From positions 232,674-296,673 of the forward strand of contig NW_003214659.1 of the NCBI RefSeq assembly GCF_000006405.1: a stretch of 64,000 nt of DNA. The letters are read 5' to 3'. A program made the position numbers and the translations under genes. This DNA comes from Perkinsus marinus ATCC 50983 (lineage: Eukaryota > Perkinsozoa > Perkinsida > Perkinsidae). The notes beneath the pieces are model-generated. The model did no database searches. It worked only from the letters and a program-made list of their open reading frames with translations, and was not told the DNA's origin. Below, in pieces: positions 10,632 through 21,585 of the stretch (positions are counted from its first letter, which is position 1; the number at the start of each line of letters is the position of its first letter).

Positions 10632-13421
10632 TACTCATAAGAGCGTGTTGACTATGCTACAGCATCTGCGGATACCGATAGACAGTGAATGCGGTGGTAA
10701 AGGAGAATGCAAGCAGTGCACGGTAAGGCAGGGGTGAAGGCTCTCACCTGGTATCACCACCCATTGTAATGGGTCTGGTATAACGCTTATTTACTCATCA
10801 CGGACAATTTTATTCTGTTTCGTACTATAGGGCTTACGGGTATGCTTTTTACGGTATTGGAAGCGACGGCTTATGAGTCTCTATGTGTTTCTGTCGGCGG
10901 TCTACGGCATTTCTAGGTTGAATTTCGCGCGGTCTTGGTTAAGTTAGATCCTTAAATTCGCAAATAAAACGGAAGTAGCAATCATTTTCTTGAGATTTCA
11001 TCAAAAAAATTGGTAAAATGCTGAAGGTAAAACATTAACCGAATGAGTAAAAGAAATGAATTCGATCTGGAAATGTTGTATTTCTTAGATCAACGCTCTA
11101 GTATTGGGTCGAATCATAATGGTGATTGTTGATGACCTGGTAGGTACATTTCGATGGAGTGGAGGGCAACTTGCTGGCTTGCCAGACTCCTGCTGTCGCT
11201 GGGATGAACCTTGAGGTTGTACCCACAAAAAAGGAAGATACGGAACCGGCGAATCTCACGGAGGAGATGAAGGAGCCTGGTAGGGCAGCTAAGTATTTTG
11301 GAAGATACTATTAACAGTCAGTTGAGCTAAGGAGTTTTCTTATTGTCTATAGAAGTTTACATACGAATTCGGGTAGAAATGTACGGAAACAAGTAAGAAA
11401 TTTCCCGAATTTCCGCAGGTTTTTCCTCATATTGTCATCAGCATACGTAGTTAGCGATGTGCATATGTTTCCTCACACTTCGGCTCAGGTCAAATAGCGG
11501 ATTTCGTTATCGAGCAATGTGAAGATTGGCTGGGAGGATCCACTGAAGACTGTCTTGCTGTGCAGTATGATCTTTCGGGAAATGCCAAGAAATTTGCGGC
11601 GGGTTTAAACGACAAGATTGGCATGTAAGTTTATTCACACTACTCGTTGAAATGGAAAAATGTGAAACGGAAACGGAAAAAGTAGCGATCACTAGAAATT
11701 GAAATGGAAAAATGTCAATCAAAAACGGAAAAATTTCGATCACGAGAAATTGAAACGGCAATGTATGAACTTGAAGTGGCTATTCTTAGGGTAAATCGAG
11801 AGGAGGTGTAGATGAGGTATTTCAAATAGCAAATACCGTATTTGTTATGTTGTTGATCAGAAAGCGTATTGGACAGTTAATGGGGGGGAAGGCATTCATT
11901 CACGTTGATGCTAAGGACCTCACTGACATGGATGCTCTTGTTATTGCTAAGATGCTCCGGTACGATATCACCAGTCCGGCGTTGGAAGATGTGTTTTGTG
12001 TTAGATTCCAGAATGCTGACTGTGAAATGCTCGATATCAACAACAACCCACGTATGGGTGACCTTGGAGTGAAGGCCATAGCTGAGCATGTAAAAAGAAG
12101 GGTAGGGTATGTGAAAAAAAGTGTATGGGAATTATCCGGAATATGTGAGAGTATCTAAAGGTTGATTGTGAAAGATTCAGAGTAGGTTCTGATGAACTCG
12201 TCAGCACGCGTCGGCTTTCCTCAGCTCAAGTTTGTAGTTTTATTTAGTAATTATAGAAGTTTACATGCGAATTTGACTAGAAGGGTACAGAAATCTGCTA
12301 AAAATTGCAAAAAAGTGTAAGAATTTTCCTCAGAGTTTTCCTATTGTCATCAACATATGAGGTTCGCCGCGTGCATATTTCCCCGCACTGCCAGGATAGG
12401 TGTTATGTGTATTGGTGTAGGTTTTGGGGCGGGCTAGCAATGGGCATCCCTTGGAGACTTTGCTCATATCAGGAGTTAATATGACTGATGAGGGACTAGG
12501 TGAGATATGTCGGGTGCGGGGATCGAACCGGGGATCTCCCGGATGGAAGTTCGTTAGCTGTGTTCTTGTTGTCAGGGTACATCACCGAGGCGCTGAAGAC
12601 GAATAATAAATTGCGATTGTTGGAGATGCGGAAGAACAAACTAACCGACGAGGGTGTCGTTGCTTTAGCCAAGGTATTAATTGTTAGAGTCATACCGCAT
12701 CTAGCTCAACCTGTATTGGATTGGAAGTGGTGGTATCGTGGTCAATACTCCTTAACAGTGCTAGGCTCTTGGGTCTACTGTCATGCTTATCACACTGTTA
12801 TGCTACTACTGCTACTGTCTTCTGTGATGCCTGACTCGTAGCATGTGCTAGGTTTATAATTATGCTCATCACATGTTGTACTGAGTTGGTTCTGGATTTC
12901 TTTCTGGGCTTTTACTTGAACTTTAGGGGGAATAAGGGGGGCATTGTTACGGTCAGGTTCTCAAGGAGGATAACACTACACTGGAGTCTCTGTATTTGAA
13001 TGCTAACCCGGGTCTTACGGATGTCTCTGTTGAGGTGCTTGCTGATGCTGTGGCTGCCCGTAAGGGCAAACTGAAGGTCAGTGTGGAAAATATGCATATG
13101 GTCAACTACGTGTGTTGGTGATAATGTGAAAATTCGGAGGAAATTTTGGGAAATTTTTTATTGGTTTCTGTGTACTTCTACCCGAATTCGTGTGTAAATT
13201 TTGATAACAACTTGAGAAACTGCTGAGCTCAGTTGAGGAAAGTGAATAAATATTCCAACACTGGTGAAGATAGGCTCTAGCGTTACAATGGCAGATCAAA
13301 ATGACTGTGAGAGCGCTCAGTTGATGGTGTGTTGCAGGTTATCCTTCTGGACTGCGAGAACATTAGTTTTTCGGCGAGGGCTCGCGCGATGGCTCGTTGT
13401 GGAAAGAAGATGCGGTTCTGA
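10632..13421 (+). CDS. [2Fe-2S] ferredoxin domain fused to leucine-rich repeats (5' partial)
   Basis: Eight exons with consistent phases: 10632-10722, 11144-11279, 11489-11624, 11861-12106, 12438-12499, 12576-12673, 12957-13076, 13338-13421. Exons 1-2 give a plant-type ferredoxin cluster site, CGGKGECKQC then LLACQTP, with the four Cys that bind [2Fe-2S]; the spacing resembles the ferredoxin domains of multi-domain reductases. Exon 3 is a linker. Exons 4-7 hold ribonuclease-inhibitor-like repeats (NPRMGDLGVKAIAEH, LLEMRKNKLTDEGVVALA, LYLNANPGLTDVSVEVLA). The family function is unknown: an iron-sulfur electron carrier joined to a protein-binding scaffold is my reading. Introns 2, 4 and 7 each contain a family-1 element. 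The start is lost in the gap. The join depends on splice phases and has no transcript support, but every junction keeps frame. Confidence 0.65.
11310..11480 (+). mobile_element. MITE family 1, copy 1 (intron 2 of ferredoxin-LRR gene)
   Basis: Matches the family core (GAATTCGGGTAGAA, then TTCCTCA...GTTAGCGATGTGCATA). It makes up most of the intron 11280-11488. The left end is decayed. Confidence 0.8.
12200..12398 (+). mobile_element. MITE family 1, copy 2 (intron 4 of ferredoxin-LRR gene)
   Basis: Contains CTTTCCTCAGCTCAAG, TATAGAAGTTTACATGCGAA and GTGCATATTTCCCCGCAC in family order. Confidence 0.8.
12518..12529 (-). other. tRNA T-arm-like (B-box) motif inside an intron
   Basis: GGTTCGATCCCC on the minus strand, within a 76-nt intron (12500-12575) of the ferredoxin-LRR gene. 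Only a 3' half-like sequence is visible, with no matching acceptor or anticodon arm, so this is not called a tRNA gene. Confidence 0.4.
13081..13263 (-). mobile_element. MITE family 1, copy 3 (intron 7 of ferredoxin-LRR gene)
   Basis: Complete copy, GTGTGGAAAATATG...CCAACACTG, starting 4 nt after the splice donor. Flanks CTGAAGGTCA / GTGAAGATAG resemble a decayed target duplication. Confidence 0.88.
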
Positions 13422-14209
13422 GTTCATTATTGTGAAAATACCAATGTGCCTGAGTTTCTTTCCCTACTTTTTAGATGAGTTGGTTGGTCAGTTGGGCTCT
13501 CACTAAAACGAACCGAGTTCGATTCCTGGTCTTGGCATATATCATTTTACAATGACTACACTGCGAGGTATATGGTAACAAACCATGAATCGGTTTTTCC
13601 CAGCAGTTTTCTGTTATCCGTCTCGCATCCCCTTTCATCCTTATGGCCCGACACGAGATGGCAGGGGAAGGTAGTATCGGGAGAGTTAACAGTACGGAAA
13701 AAATATGCTCACTCGGAGGTGTTCACGACCTTGTATGGTTCTAGGGTTCTGCTGGTTACGAGTCGTCGCTATTTGATATCATGAAATAAAAATTCGCGAC
13801 GGCATTCTTTTTTCGTTCTAAATTGGTTATTTTTTTTAGAAAATGTTCGCATTAGGACCATTCTCCTAATGCGATTTTCCAAAGCTAAATGGGTCCCAGG
13901 TTCATAGGGGGCAGCCCTTGAGGTCGAAAATGAAGCCTGAATATAGGAAAGGCTTGGACGTAGGGTGTACCTCTCCTGGTTGGATGCGACCATAGCATGT
14001 AACAATTTGTTCAACCGAGGTCGGAGGTTCGATCCCACCATCCGGCGTTTTTCCCCCAAATGTCTGAGGCACTTAAAAGGAACCAGTGATCTATGAAGTC
14101 GAGCTTGTGCCAACCTGTGCTTTGTGATAGCGCCTATTTATTGATATTATGTGAAGCACTTGATTGAGCTCATCGTAGTTTTATCAACTTCATAGGAGTC
14201 CATAAGGGA
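13422..14209. other. Intergenic with two tRNA-like 3' halves
   Basis: No gene is recognised. GAGTTCGATTCC (13515-13526) and GGTTCGATCCC (14026-14036) resemble tRNA T arms. The second is followed by TTTTT at 14048 and could pair an 8-nt acceptor (GTTGGATG with CATCCGGC), but no normal D arm or anticodon arm forms in the 68 nt between. These look like degenerate tRNA-derived sequences. Confidence 0.4.
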
Positions 14210-14641
14210 ATGTCATTTTCTTTAATACGGAGCATGAGCCCTGTGCTGGCGAGTATTTCCACGCCTGCCTTCCTGAGTACGCACCTGGCCAAGCTCAACC
14301 GGGCGTTCCATGTGGATGCTGCTGCGGCTAAGGGCCTTCCTAGTGTTAATATCACCTTTGTCGATCCCGATGGGAGTAAGAAGGTCGCGAAGGCTCCCAT
14401 TGGGTGGTCGTTGTTGGATGTGGCCCATCTGAATGATGTTGAGCTTGAGGGCGCTTGCGAGGTGAGGGAGATTTGCTATCTCAATAGAGCAGATTTATTT
14501 CAGGGGCAAATGGCATGTTCTACTTGCCACTGTATTCTATCGCAAGATCTTTTCGATAGCCTTCCTGAACCCACTGATGAGGAGGAGGATTTGCTCGATC
14601 TCGCACCGGGCTTGGAGGACACTAGTCGTCTGGGATGCCAG

Positions 14642-14690
<49 letters not shown>

Positions 14691-14819
14691 ATGGTAGCGT
14701 ATAGTAGATTTTGTGGGCTTCAGGTTAAAGTAACAGAAGATATGGACGGCCAAGAGGTGAAGCTACCAGCGTCAACGGTGAACTTCTACGTCGATGGTCA
14801 CAAGCCTACTCCTGACTAG
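14210..14819 (+). CDS. Mitochondrial [2Fe-2S] ferredoxin (adrenodoxin/Yah1 type)
   Basis: Electron carrier for mitochondrial iron-sulfur cluster assembly. Exons 14210-14461, 14504-14641 and 14724-14819 give 161 aa. An N-terminal presequence-like region (residues 1-45, basic and hydroxylated) precedes VNITFVDPDGSKK. The cluster ligands are the Cys of EGACE at the end of exon 1, CSTC in exon 2 (MACSTCHCIL) and the Cys of RLGCQ. The acidic LPEPTDEEEDLLDLAPGL segment and the C-terminal VKVTEDMDGQEVKLP...NFYVDGHKPTPD are adrenodoxin signatures. Intron 2 begins with about 16 copies of GTA, so many tandem GT donors exist. Using a later one would insert valines in frame. The start chosen is the first ATG of the open exon. 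Confidence 0.93.
14642..14690 (+). repeat. (GTA)n microsatellite at a splice donor
   Basis: About 16 uninterrupted GTA units start exactly at the donor of adrenodoxin intron 2. Read through, they encode polyvaline before a stop at 14702-14704. Confidence 0.95.
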
Positions 14820-16391
14820 AGCCCCTGTTTTTCCTCAAGGGCCTCATGGAAAAACTGTCCGACCGATCCTAATTGCTAGACTGTCATCGTGTTTAATTTG
14901 CTTCAGTAATCTCACTTTGGGTTGATTTTACACGGGGAAAAACTTCCTTTTCCTGTCGTTCTATAACCGTTCGGGTCTATGATACTACACACGCTTTAGT
15001 GGAGTATAGGATGAGGGGCCTGAGTGGAGCGTTTAGGGGGTCAGTATTGGATTGCTTATTACGGTATGGCGGCTAGGCTTTGGGAGGCACTTGTACTCTC
15101 CCTGGTGATGCTGTCGATGGTAGTGTTGAATGGTAGATCGTTATGCGAATAACGGTTGCTCAGCCGGAAAAAAATCCAATTGCGGCATCCGTTTTTCGGG
15201 TAGTTCTAGGAGAGTCTCTTTCGACAAGGTCATTCGCGTTCGATCAATGTTGGGCTTTTTGATAGTCAAGTTTTCGCTCCTGTCGATGCTCACCCGACCT
15301 CCCGAGTGGCACCACGTACTTCGAGCCACATATCGAGGATGTTGTTGTAGTAGTAGTAGCATGGTGGCGAGCTCCCAAGAAGGAGGCTCAAGACCAACAC
15401 ATAGATGGAAGCTGCCTATTGCTGGCGAGGTCCTGTATCATCGTTTAAACAGGGCTTAATCCTTGTGTATAGGTACGGCAACGGAGTCGAGCGCGAGTGC
15501 TGCCGAGCTATCCATCGTACGATAGTGTTGGGATAACTGAGTTTATCGATATGCAGCGCATCGGGGGTCGCGTCAAAGTGAAGGTGACGTCAAAGTGCAC
15601 GAAAATTATGAGAAAATTTGGGAAATTCTTGTGGGTTTCTGAACATTTCTAAACGAGTACTTGTATAAACTCCTATAATTAGTGAGGAAACTCCCGAGCT
15701 CAGCTGAGGAAAATGAACATAGATTGATTCTGTAAATTCATCGACTGCACTCTTTGGAGCAACGATATACATACTTGGGGTTTTCGAGGAGAGATCCACG
15801 ACTATTCTGTATCGGGTAATGTGTGTTGAATGTCTTCTTCACGTCACTAGACGCAGCCTGAATCGATGTGGAACAGGCAGTCCGGGTTCGATCCCCGGCA
15901 CGGGCTTTTTTCCAGAATATTTTTGCTTTTCTAAAAGTCATAGTTTCGGTAATTGTTATAGGATCGGGAGAAGGATCAACTACGTATTAGACAAGCAAAG
16001 ACGCGTTCCGTAATATATCACAATATATCGGCGCAGTAGTGGAGGACTAACTTCGTACAAAGCAATGCACGGAAAAAGTCACAAGTGTTATACTGAGTTC
16101 ACTGCGGTAGAACTCAACTTGTAAGATTCCAGCGGGTGCGTAGCCATACATTGATCAAGAGCGAGGCAAGGACAGGTGGTGAATACTAGAGTAATGAGAT
16201 GAAGAGAAAGAGGAGCTGACAGTTACATCATCAGGGGAATAGCTCAACAATATGTAACCGTTAACACAATCCACTCGACACGAGGCGTGAATAACTCATT
16301 TACGTTACTTGTAGTATTACAGAATATACGAATATCTAACACAACTCAGCTGAGGGACAACTGTACTGCAAACGGGACAGTCTTAAAAAAA
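14820..16391. other. Intergenic, mostly unassigned
   Basis: No protein family is recognised. It holds one family-1 element (15594-15735) and a perfect T-arm-like stem-loop (CCGGGTTCGATCCCCGG, 15882-15898) followed by CACGGGC and T6 at 15906, again without a matching 5' tRNA half. Confidence 0.5.
15594..15735 (-). mobile_element. MITE family 1, copy 4 (intergenic)
   Basis: Partial copy with CTCCTATAATTAGTGAGGAAA and GAGCTCAGCTGAGGAAA. It is the only copy clearly outside a gene model. Confidence 0.8.
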
Positions 16392-19300
16392 TGTTAAGAT
16401 CGCGCTCGCCCAGCAGTGTGGCAATCACCGACTCAGAGGGAGACCAGTTGAGTTTTTGTGCCATGGGTGCCTTACTGGTAGATAAAAGATTGGGAAGTCC
16501 GCGAGGTCGGTATTGATGGTAGAGTAGCCCGACTGCCGTTCGAGACAGGAGTAGATGGTTGGAAAGAAGTAGAGGAACTCATGCAAATGCAGACTATGCA
16601 TAAGTGAGCTTCCGCATGGACGATTTTCGGGAGGAAAAATTGACCTCTTTTGATTAAAAAATGACCTTTCCTGAGTAGGAAGAATCGACTTTCTTTATAT
16701 AGAGAAATTGATCTTTTTCGAGTAAAAAAATTGAACTCTTTTGGTTGAAAAAATACCTTTTCTGAGTAAAAAATTGACATTTTTTGGGTACAAAAATTCC
16801 CATTTTTGCTTGGAGTTTTGAGGACGGGTTGATGCCCATCAGATTGGAATCGTATACTCGTATTGATAGCATTGAGGAGACTCCTTCGCCTGGATCTGCA
16901 GACTCAACTGAAGAGCTCAGGAAGGCCTTTTGGGAAGGGTAAGCGTAGTTAGCAAAAGTGTGGGAAAATATGAACATGGTTAACTACATGTATTAGTGGA
17001 GATATGAAATTTTGTGAGGAAATTTTTTGGGAATTTTTTGTTGGTTTGAGGACACTTCTACCCGAATTTGTATGTAGAGTTCTATAGTAACTGAGGGAAC
17101 TCCTGAGCTCAGCTGAGCAAGGCCAACACTGGTTAGGAGAACCTGCGTGGTCAGTTATTCTATGAGCACAGACGAGGCAAGAGCCTTCGTCCTTGAGTGC
17201 TGTGGTGGGGAAGCTCTGAAGAACATAGGAATGTTCATCGACATTCACAGAGTGAGCCGAAGCCCTTGAAAGGCAGTCGGCCTAGTTGTGAGTATTCAGG
17301 CGAACGCTGGCGTTGTGGACTCGCCGACTTGGAACCACGTTTTGGTATGTGAACTGGCGTCTTCTTTCACTAAGAGTGACGTTAAGAAAATACGAGGGGC
17401 TATGCTCCGAATCACTGAGGAGGAGGAGGTGGTGAGGATCAGGGGCCGATCTAGTTTTGAAAAAATAACGTCCCCTAGGGTTTGAACATTTACATGGGAA
17501 ACTGATTGAAGAATGTCTTCCTAGCCATCCGTGGAAAATTTAAAAGGAGTTCATCCCGGGGATATTATAGGTTCTTGAATGGTTCCCTGAGGAGCATGAG
17601 TTCCCCCCAGGTAGTCTGCTCAGTGAGCTCTAAGTTTTTCGCGGATAAGACTATGCTGAGCTTGTCATCGGACGCCGAGACTAGCGCTATGCTTGCTGAA
17701 GTACTCGATGGACAAGGAGTGAGGAAGTTCATGAGCTTCTATATGGCAGGGTCAGTCGGGAGCGGTATAGTTGTGTTGTCGGCGTTGGACTTCGATAAAC
17801 TCGTGCACGCACTGAGTGCTAGTCGATAAGTTTTTTGGGGTTTTCCGGTTGGTGTGGTATGGTTACGCATTAAATAGAATATCAAAATGAAAGATCGTAA
17901 TAAGGGTACTTCGAAAATGAAGTAACTACAATTTATCAATCCTTTTCTGGGAATATTCCCGAGCGTGTCAATTTCGACATGCCAGTGCTTTGGCATACAT
18001 CTCTACTGTGCTTGCCGAAAAACTCAGTGGAAGATTTTCTTCCGGCTGCGTGACTGCATTGCATAAGATACTCCCCTGAAGTTTTGGATATGCGTTTCCG
18101 AGTGCCCTCGGGAGTTTCCGTTGAAACTCATCTTGAAGATTTCAGAGCAAGGATTCGCTTGAAGTTGAAGGAGGTGCAGTTTTCATTCAATTCAGAGGAG
18201 AACGCTGACCAGGTGAAATCACCATGCGTGTGAACTGGGTGGTGTTTTTCTCGTTCGCCCTCAGATCTCAGTAACAGTTCCGAATATTAAAGTTTCATTC
18301 GAGTATATAATAGCTAATCATTATATCTATGCTCTGTTGAAGTTTCAGCTCAAAACTCCCATTCGTTGACGAGAAACGCAGATTTTTCGAATTTGCGTAA
18401 GAAAAAAATACGCTCCTCAGTCTGCTCCAGTGAGTAGGATTTGTTCTGACAGACGATGCAGTGCTGGAATATATGTTTGCTCTACTCAGCTGAGCTCAGG
18501 AATTATAGGAGTTTACAATAAAACCAATAAGAATTTTCTCCCAGAATTTTGATATTGTCACCAACATATGTAGTTGACCATGTGCATATTTTCCCACACA
18601 GTGACGATGAGTTTGGGAAAATATAAACATATGTTGCTGACAATGTAAAAATTCTGAGGAAATTTTAGGAAATCCTGGAGAGCTGCTTCACATTTCTACC
18701 CTAGTTCGTATATGAACTCCTACAATTAGTGAGGAAACTTCCAGGATCAGCTGAGGAAAGCAAACATATATTACAACAGTGTAATTAACGGTGGCTGGTC
18801 AGTTCGCTTTAAATCTGAGATCTGATCAGCGACTGCGAGTGTGACGGTCAGGAGACGTATCCAGTTCGAGTGTCCTGGTGCCGAGCCTACTCCCAGACTG
18901 GCCTCATAGGGCGGGCGCGATGGCGCTTCGTCTTGCATAAGGTGAATATCGACATGCCCACATTACAAAGTCATCTCGAGCGAAAGCTGAAACTCCCGCG
19001 AGATTCTCTGCACTTTGCTGGGCTGAAGGACAAAAGGGGACTCACATATCAGTACGTGCCAGCATGGTCGCTTTCCTCGGCTGAGTTTGAAAATTTTCGA
19101 GTAGAAGTATACAGAAACCAATAAGAATTTCCCAAAAATTTCCTCAGAATTTCCATGTTGTCAACGACGACACATGCAGTACATGTAGCTCGTGCCACTG
19201 AGCGACCTAACTAGGTCTCTCCCCTTGTATTAGGTTCGCCACTTTACCAGCAACACACAGCCCAGCAGAGATCCAGTTCGCCATAGAGGATCTATGCAGC

Positions 19301-20937
19301 ACTCTCAAGCGGGGTTGGGCACAAGTTGATAATTTCGAGGCCGATAACACGTCCCGGAAGCTCCAGTATGGGATGCTCATGGGGTAGGTGAGTTCTGTCC
19401 GACGGTGGCTCTGATAAATGTGATCAGCAATTTCTTCCGCGTGCGCGTTCGTGGAGTACAAAAGGGCGCGTCGGAGCGGCTGGAGTCCCTGCGGAAAGTC
19501 GGCTTTATCAACTACTTTGGTCTGCAGCGTTTCGGATGGGCACTGGATGGAGGCTCTCAACATGTTCGATCGTTTACCTCGGCAAATGGTGTCTTATAGG
19601 TCCCTCACAGGTTCGTATCGGTGGAGCCATTTTATGTAAGGACTACAAGAGGGCTATACGGAACTGGATGAAGCCACCGGAAGGGGACGACACTGTGCAA
19701 GCTGAGGTGACCTCAATGGTTGTTTGGGGAACTGCCAGGCTACGGTCCGTGTCAGGTCTTCAGGCAATGGTTACTGGATGGCGATTCGGCAAAGGCTGTA
19801 TCTGCACTCAGGCATCTGTCCACTGAGAACAATAGAGACCTCAACTGGTAGCCATCTCGAATCGATATTCGTTCCCTCACTAGTTGCAGGTGGATCGATG
19901 CGCTTCTGATTGTTGGTGATGACGGCGAACATTGGAAGTATCGTCAAGCAGTAAAAAGGCTCCCGCGAAGTGTTATTCATCTCTTTCCCAATGCATACAC
20001 TGCGTGCTTATGGAATCGCCTCGCGAGCCGGTGAAGAAAAAATTCCATTCAGTTTGTTCTGTTATGACGGTCCCTCTCAGGCGTATAAAGACAGGAGGCT
20101 TGACTGTGCAGGTGGGCGACCTCGTTGCTGTTGGCGCTGGGGACAACTTAGAGGAGCTTGCGCTTGTCCAGTCCGAAGAGGAGGCGAGAAAGTATGGAGT
20201 TTTTCGTTGTGCGAGCACCACTGCTATGAAGGCATCATTTCCAGGTTTGCATTGACTGACATTCGGATACCTCTGCTGGGTATGTCGACAGACCGTTGCC
20301 CTGTACGCGAGGCCGGAGTAGACGTTCAAACACTGTACGTTATCCTTTCCCATAGTGGAGAGTAGTGTCGTATGCACTACTCGTAGTAGTGTCCTGTGTC
20401 GTTCACCCATCCGGAGCTAGTCCCGAACCTATTGGCAACCCTATATGTGCTCTGCCATGAATTAGCTCGTAACACAATGGCAAATAGTGTGATCGGGTCT
20501 CCACTACTCTCCACTCGCATATTCGAGACCTGGGGTGAAACAGCAGTAGCATAGCTGTGGTGGTAGCTTTGCTTTGACAGGTATCGCGATCTGATTGAAG
20601 AATCAGTAAACCTCGGCGAGATAGGTCCATGGGCACGGGAGGGTATCGACTTCGACCTCACCCCTAATGTTGGATGCCGAGTTGTCATCAAAACCATAGC
20701 GCGCCCTCTGGTGGTGAAGCCGGTGGCACTACATTCTGAGGAGGAATGGAAACTTGACTGGGGAGAAAACATCAAGCGGAACATGCTCCTGGATGTGAGT
20801 GATTTCACAGTGAGTGCTGGCGTCCGGTTACTCTCGCTTGGTTTTAGTTCTACCTGCCTCGTGGAAGCTATGCGACGATGCTCTTACGCGAGCTTGGGGT
20901 TCACCAAGATCTTGGGCAGCTTGGTGGCGGCGATTGA
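16392..20937 (+). CDS. PUS7: PUS7/TruD-family pseudouridine synthase
   Basis: Isomerises uridine to pseudouridine in tRNA, and in mRNA in other eukaryotes. The catalytic region is clear: FVLHKVNIDM then LHFAGLKDKRGLTYQ (18931-19051; the GxKDKR motif includes the catalytic Asp), KVGFINYFGLQRFG (about 19496-19538), VIHLFPNAYTACLWNRL (19970-20026), VGDLVAVGAG (20112) and the C-terminal FYLPRGSYATMLLREL (20851-20898). The N-terminal exons are less certain: MLRSRSPSS at 16392, EVGIDGRVARLPF near 16504 (compare the NEI-x-x-x-GR element of PUS7), and exons near 16805-16939, 17168, 17300-17428, 17611-17790 and 18075-18210. These could belong to a separate upstream gene. The junction TCA|gtacgt...attag|GTTC (19049/19234) keeps frame. 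Introns hold four family-1 elements and one family-3 element. Confidence 0.75.
16958..17131 (-). mobile_element. MITE family 1, copy 5 (PUS7 intron)
   Basis: Complete, GTGTGGGAAAATATG...CCAACACTG. Flanks GTTAGCAAAA / GTTAGGAGAA suggest a 9-10 bp target duplication. Confidence 0.88.
17441..17588 (-). mobile_element. MITE family 3, copy B (PUS7 intron)
   Basis: Inverted match to 35681-35848 (shared AACGTCCCCTAGGG, ATTTACATGGGAAACTGATT, CCATCCGTGGAAAATT). It fills 148 of 182 nt of the intron 17429-17610. Flanks GAGGATC / GAGGAGC look like a target duplication. Confidence 0.8.
18459..18599 (+). mobile_element. MITE family 1, copy 6 (PUS7 intron)
   Basis: CAGTGCTGGAATATATG...TTTTCCCACAC with an internal deletion. 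It sits 11 bp from an oppositely oriented copy. Confidence 0.85.
18611..18781 (-). mobile_element. MITE family 1, copy 7 (PUS7 intron)
   Basis: GTTTGGGAAAATATAAAC...TTACAACAGTG, facing copy 6. Confidence 0.85.
19059..19190 (+). mobile_element. MITE family 1, copy 8 (PUS7 intron)
   Basis: Truncated copy beginning 9 nt after the donor gtacgt, with TCGCTTTCCTCGGCTGAG and CAGAAACCAATAAGAATTTC. Confidence 0.8.
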
Positions 20938-21585
20938 ATCGGTTGAATTGACATGTTCTGCACGAATTCAACGTTTCTGTTCACGTTTCTGATCGCATCA
21001 TTCTGGTGTTTGTAGTCCTCCCTTTCCATTTGGAGGTTCTGAACTGAGATCAGCTATAATCACAACCATCCGTTGCGTTCTCGCCGAGCGACACGCTTCA
21101 TCACGCCCCGCAGACACGACAGAGACCTCTTCTACACCTGTGCATACCACACCTTCTTGAACAGCTGTGGAATAATAATTGATAGAATACACAACTTGGG
21201 TATACCACCCTTTAGAACACGCCCATGTCAGGGCTCAAACATGCCAAAAATTTAGCGGTTACGTTTCTAGTGTTTGAGCTCCAAATGCCCCAGGTGAGGA
21301 GCTCTGGATGATCACAAGAGTAAGTGCCATTTCGAGTTCACAACATACCCGTGAACAGAACAGGCATCAGTGAATCGTTCGATCACGTGGACACCCTTAT
21401 CGAGTGAGTTAACCCAACTCAGCAAGCTTGTCCAATAACCCCCTCAGTGTTTGAAAGTACAGAGAACATCACGACGGCACTGATGATGATCGTAGCAAAC
21501 AACCTCTTGCTACCCAAACTGAATTAACTTTAGTCATATCTAAGCGTACCAGAAACGGTCGAATACACACACAATCCATGGAGGA
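20938..21585. other. Intergenic, nothing recognised
   Basis: The region lies between the convergent ends of PUS7 (plus) and BCS1 (minus). I see no conserved frame and no clear RNA gene. Confidence 0.5.

Noticed and set aside
14000-14052. tRNA gene
   Set aside because: Acceptor and T arm pair, but no D arm, no GG in the D loop and no 7-nt anticodon loop can be formed.
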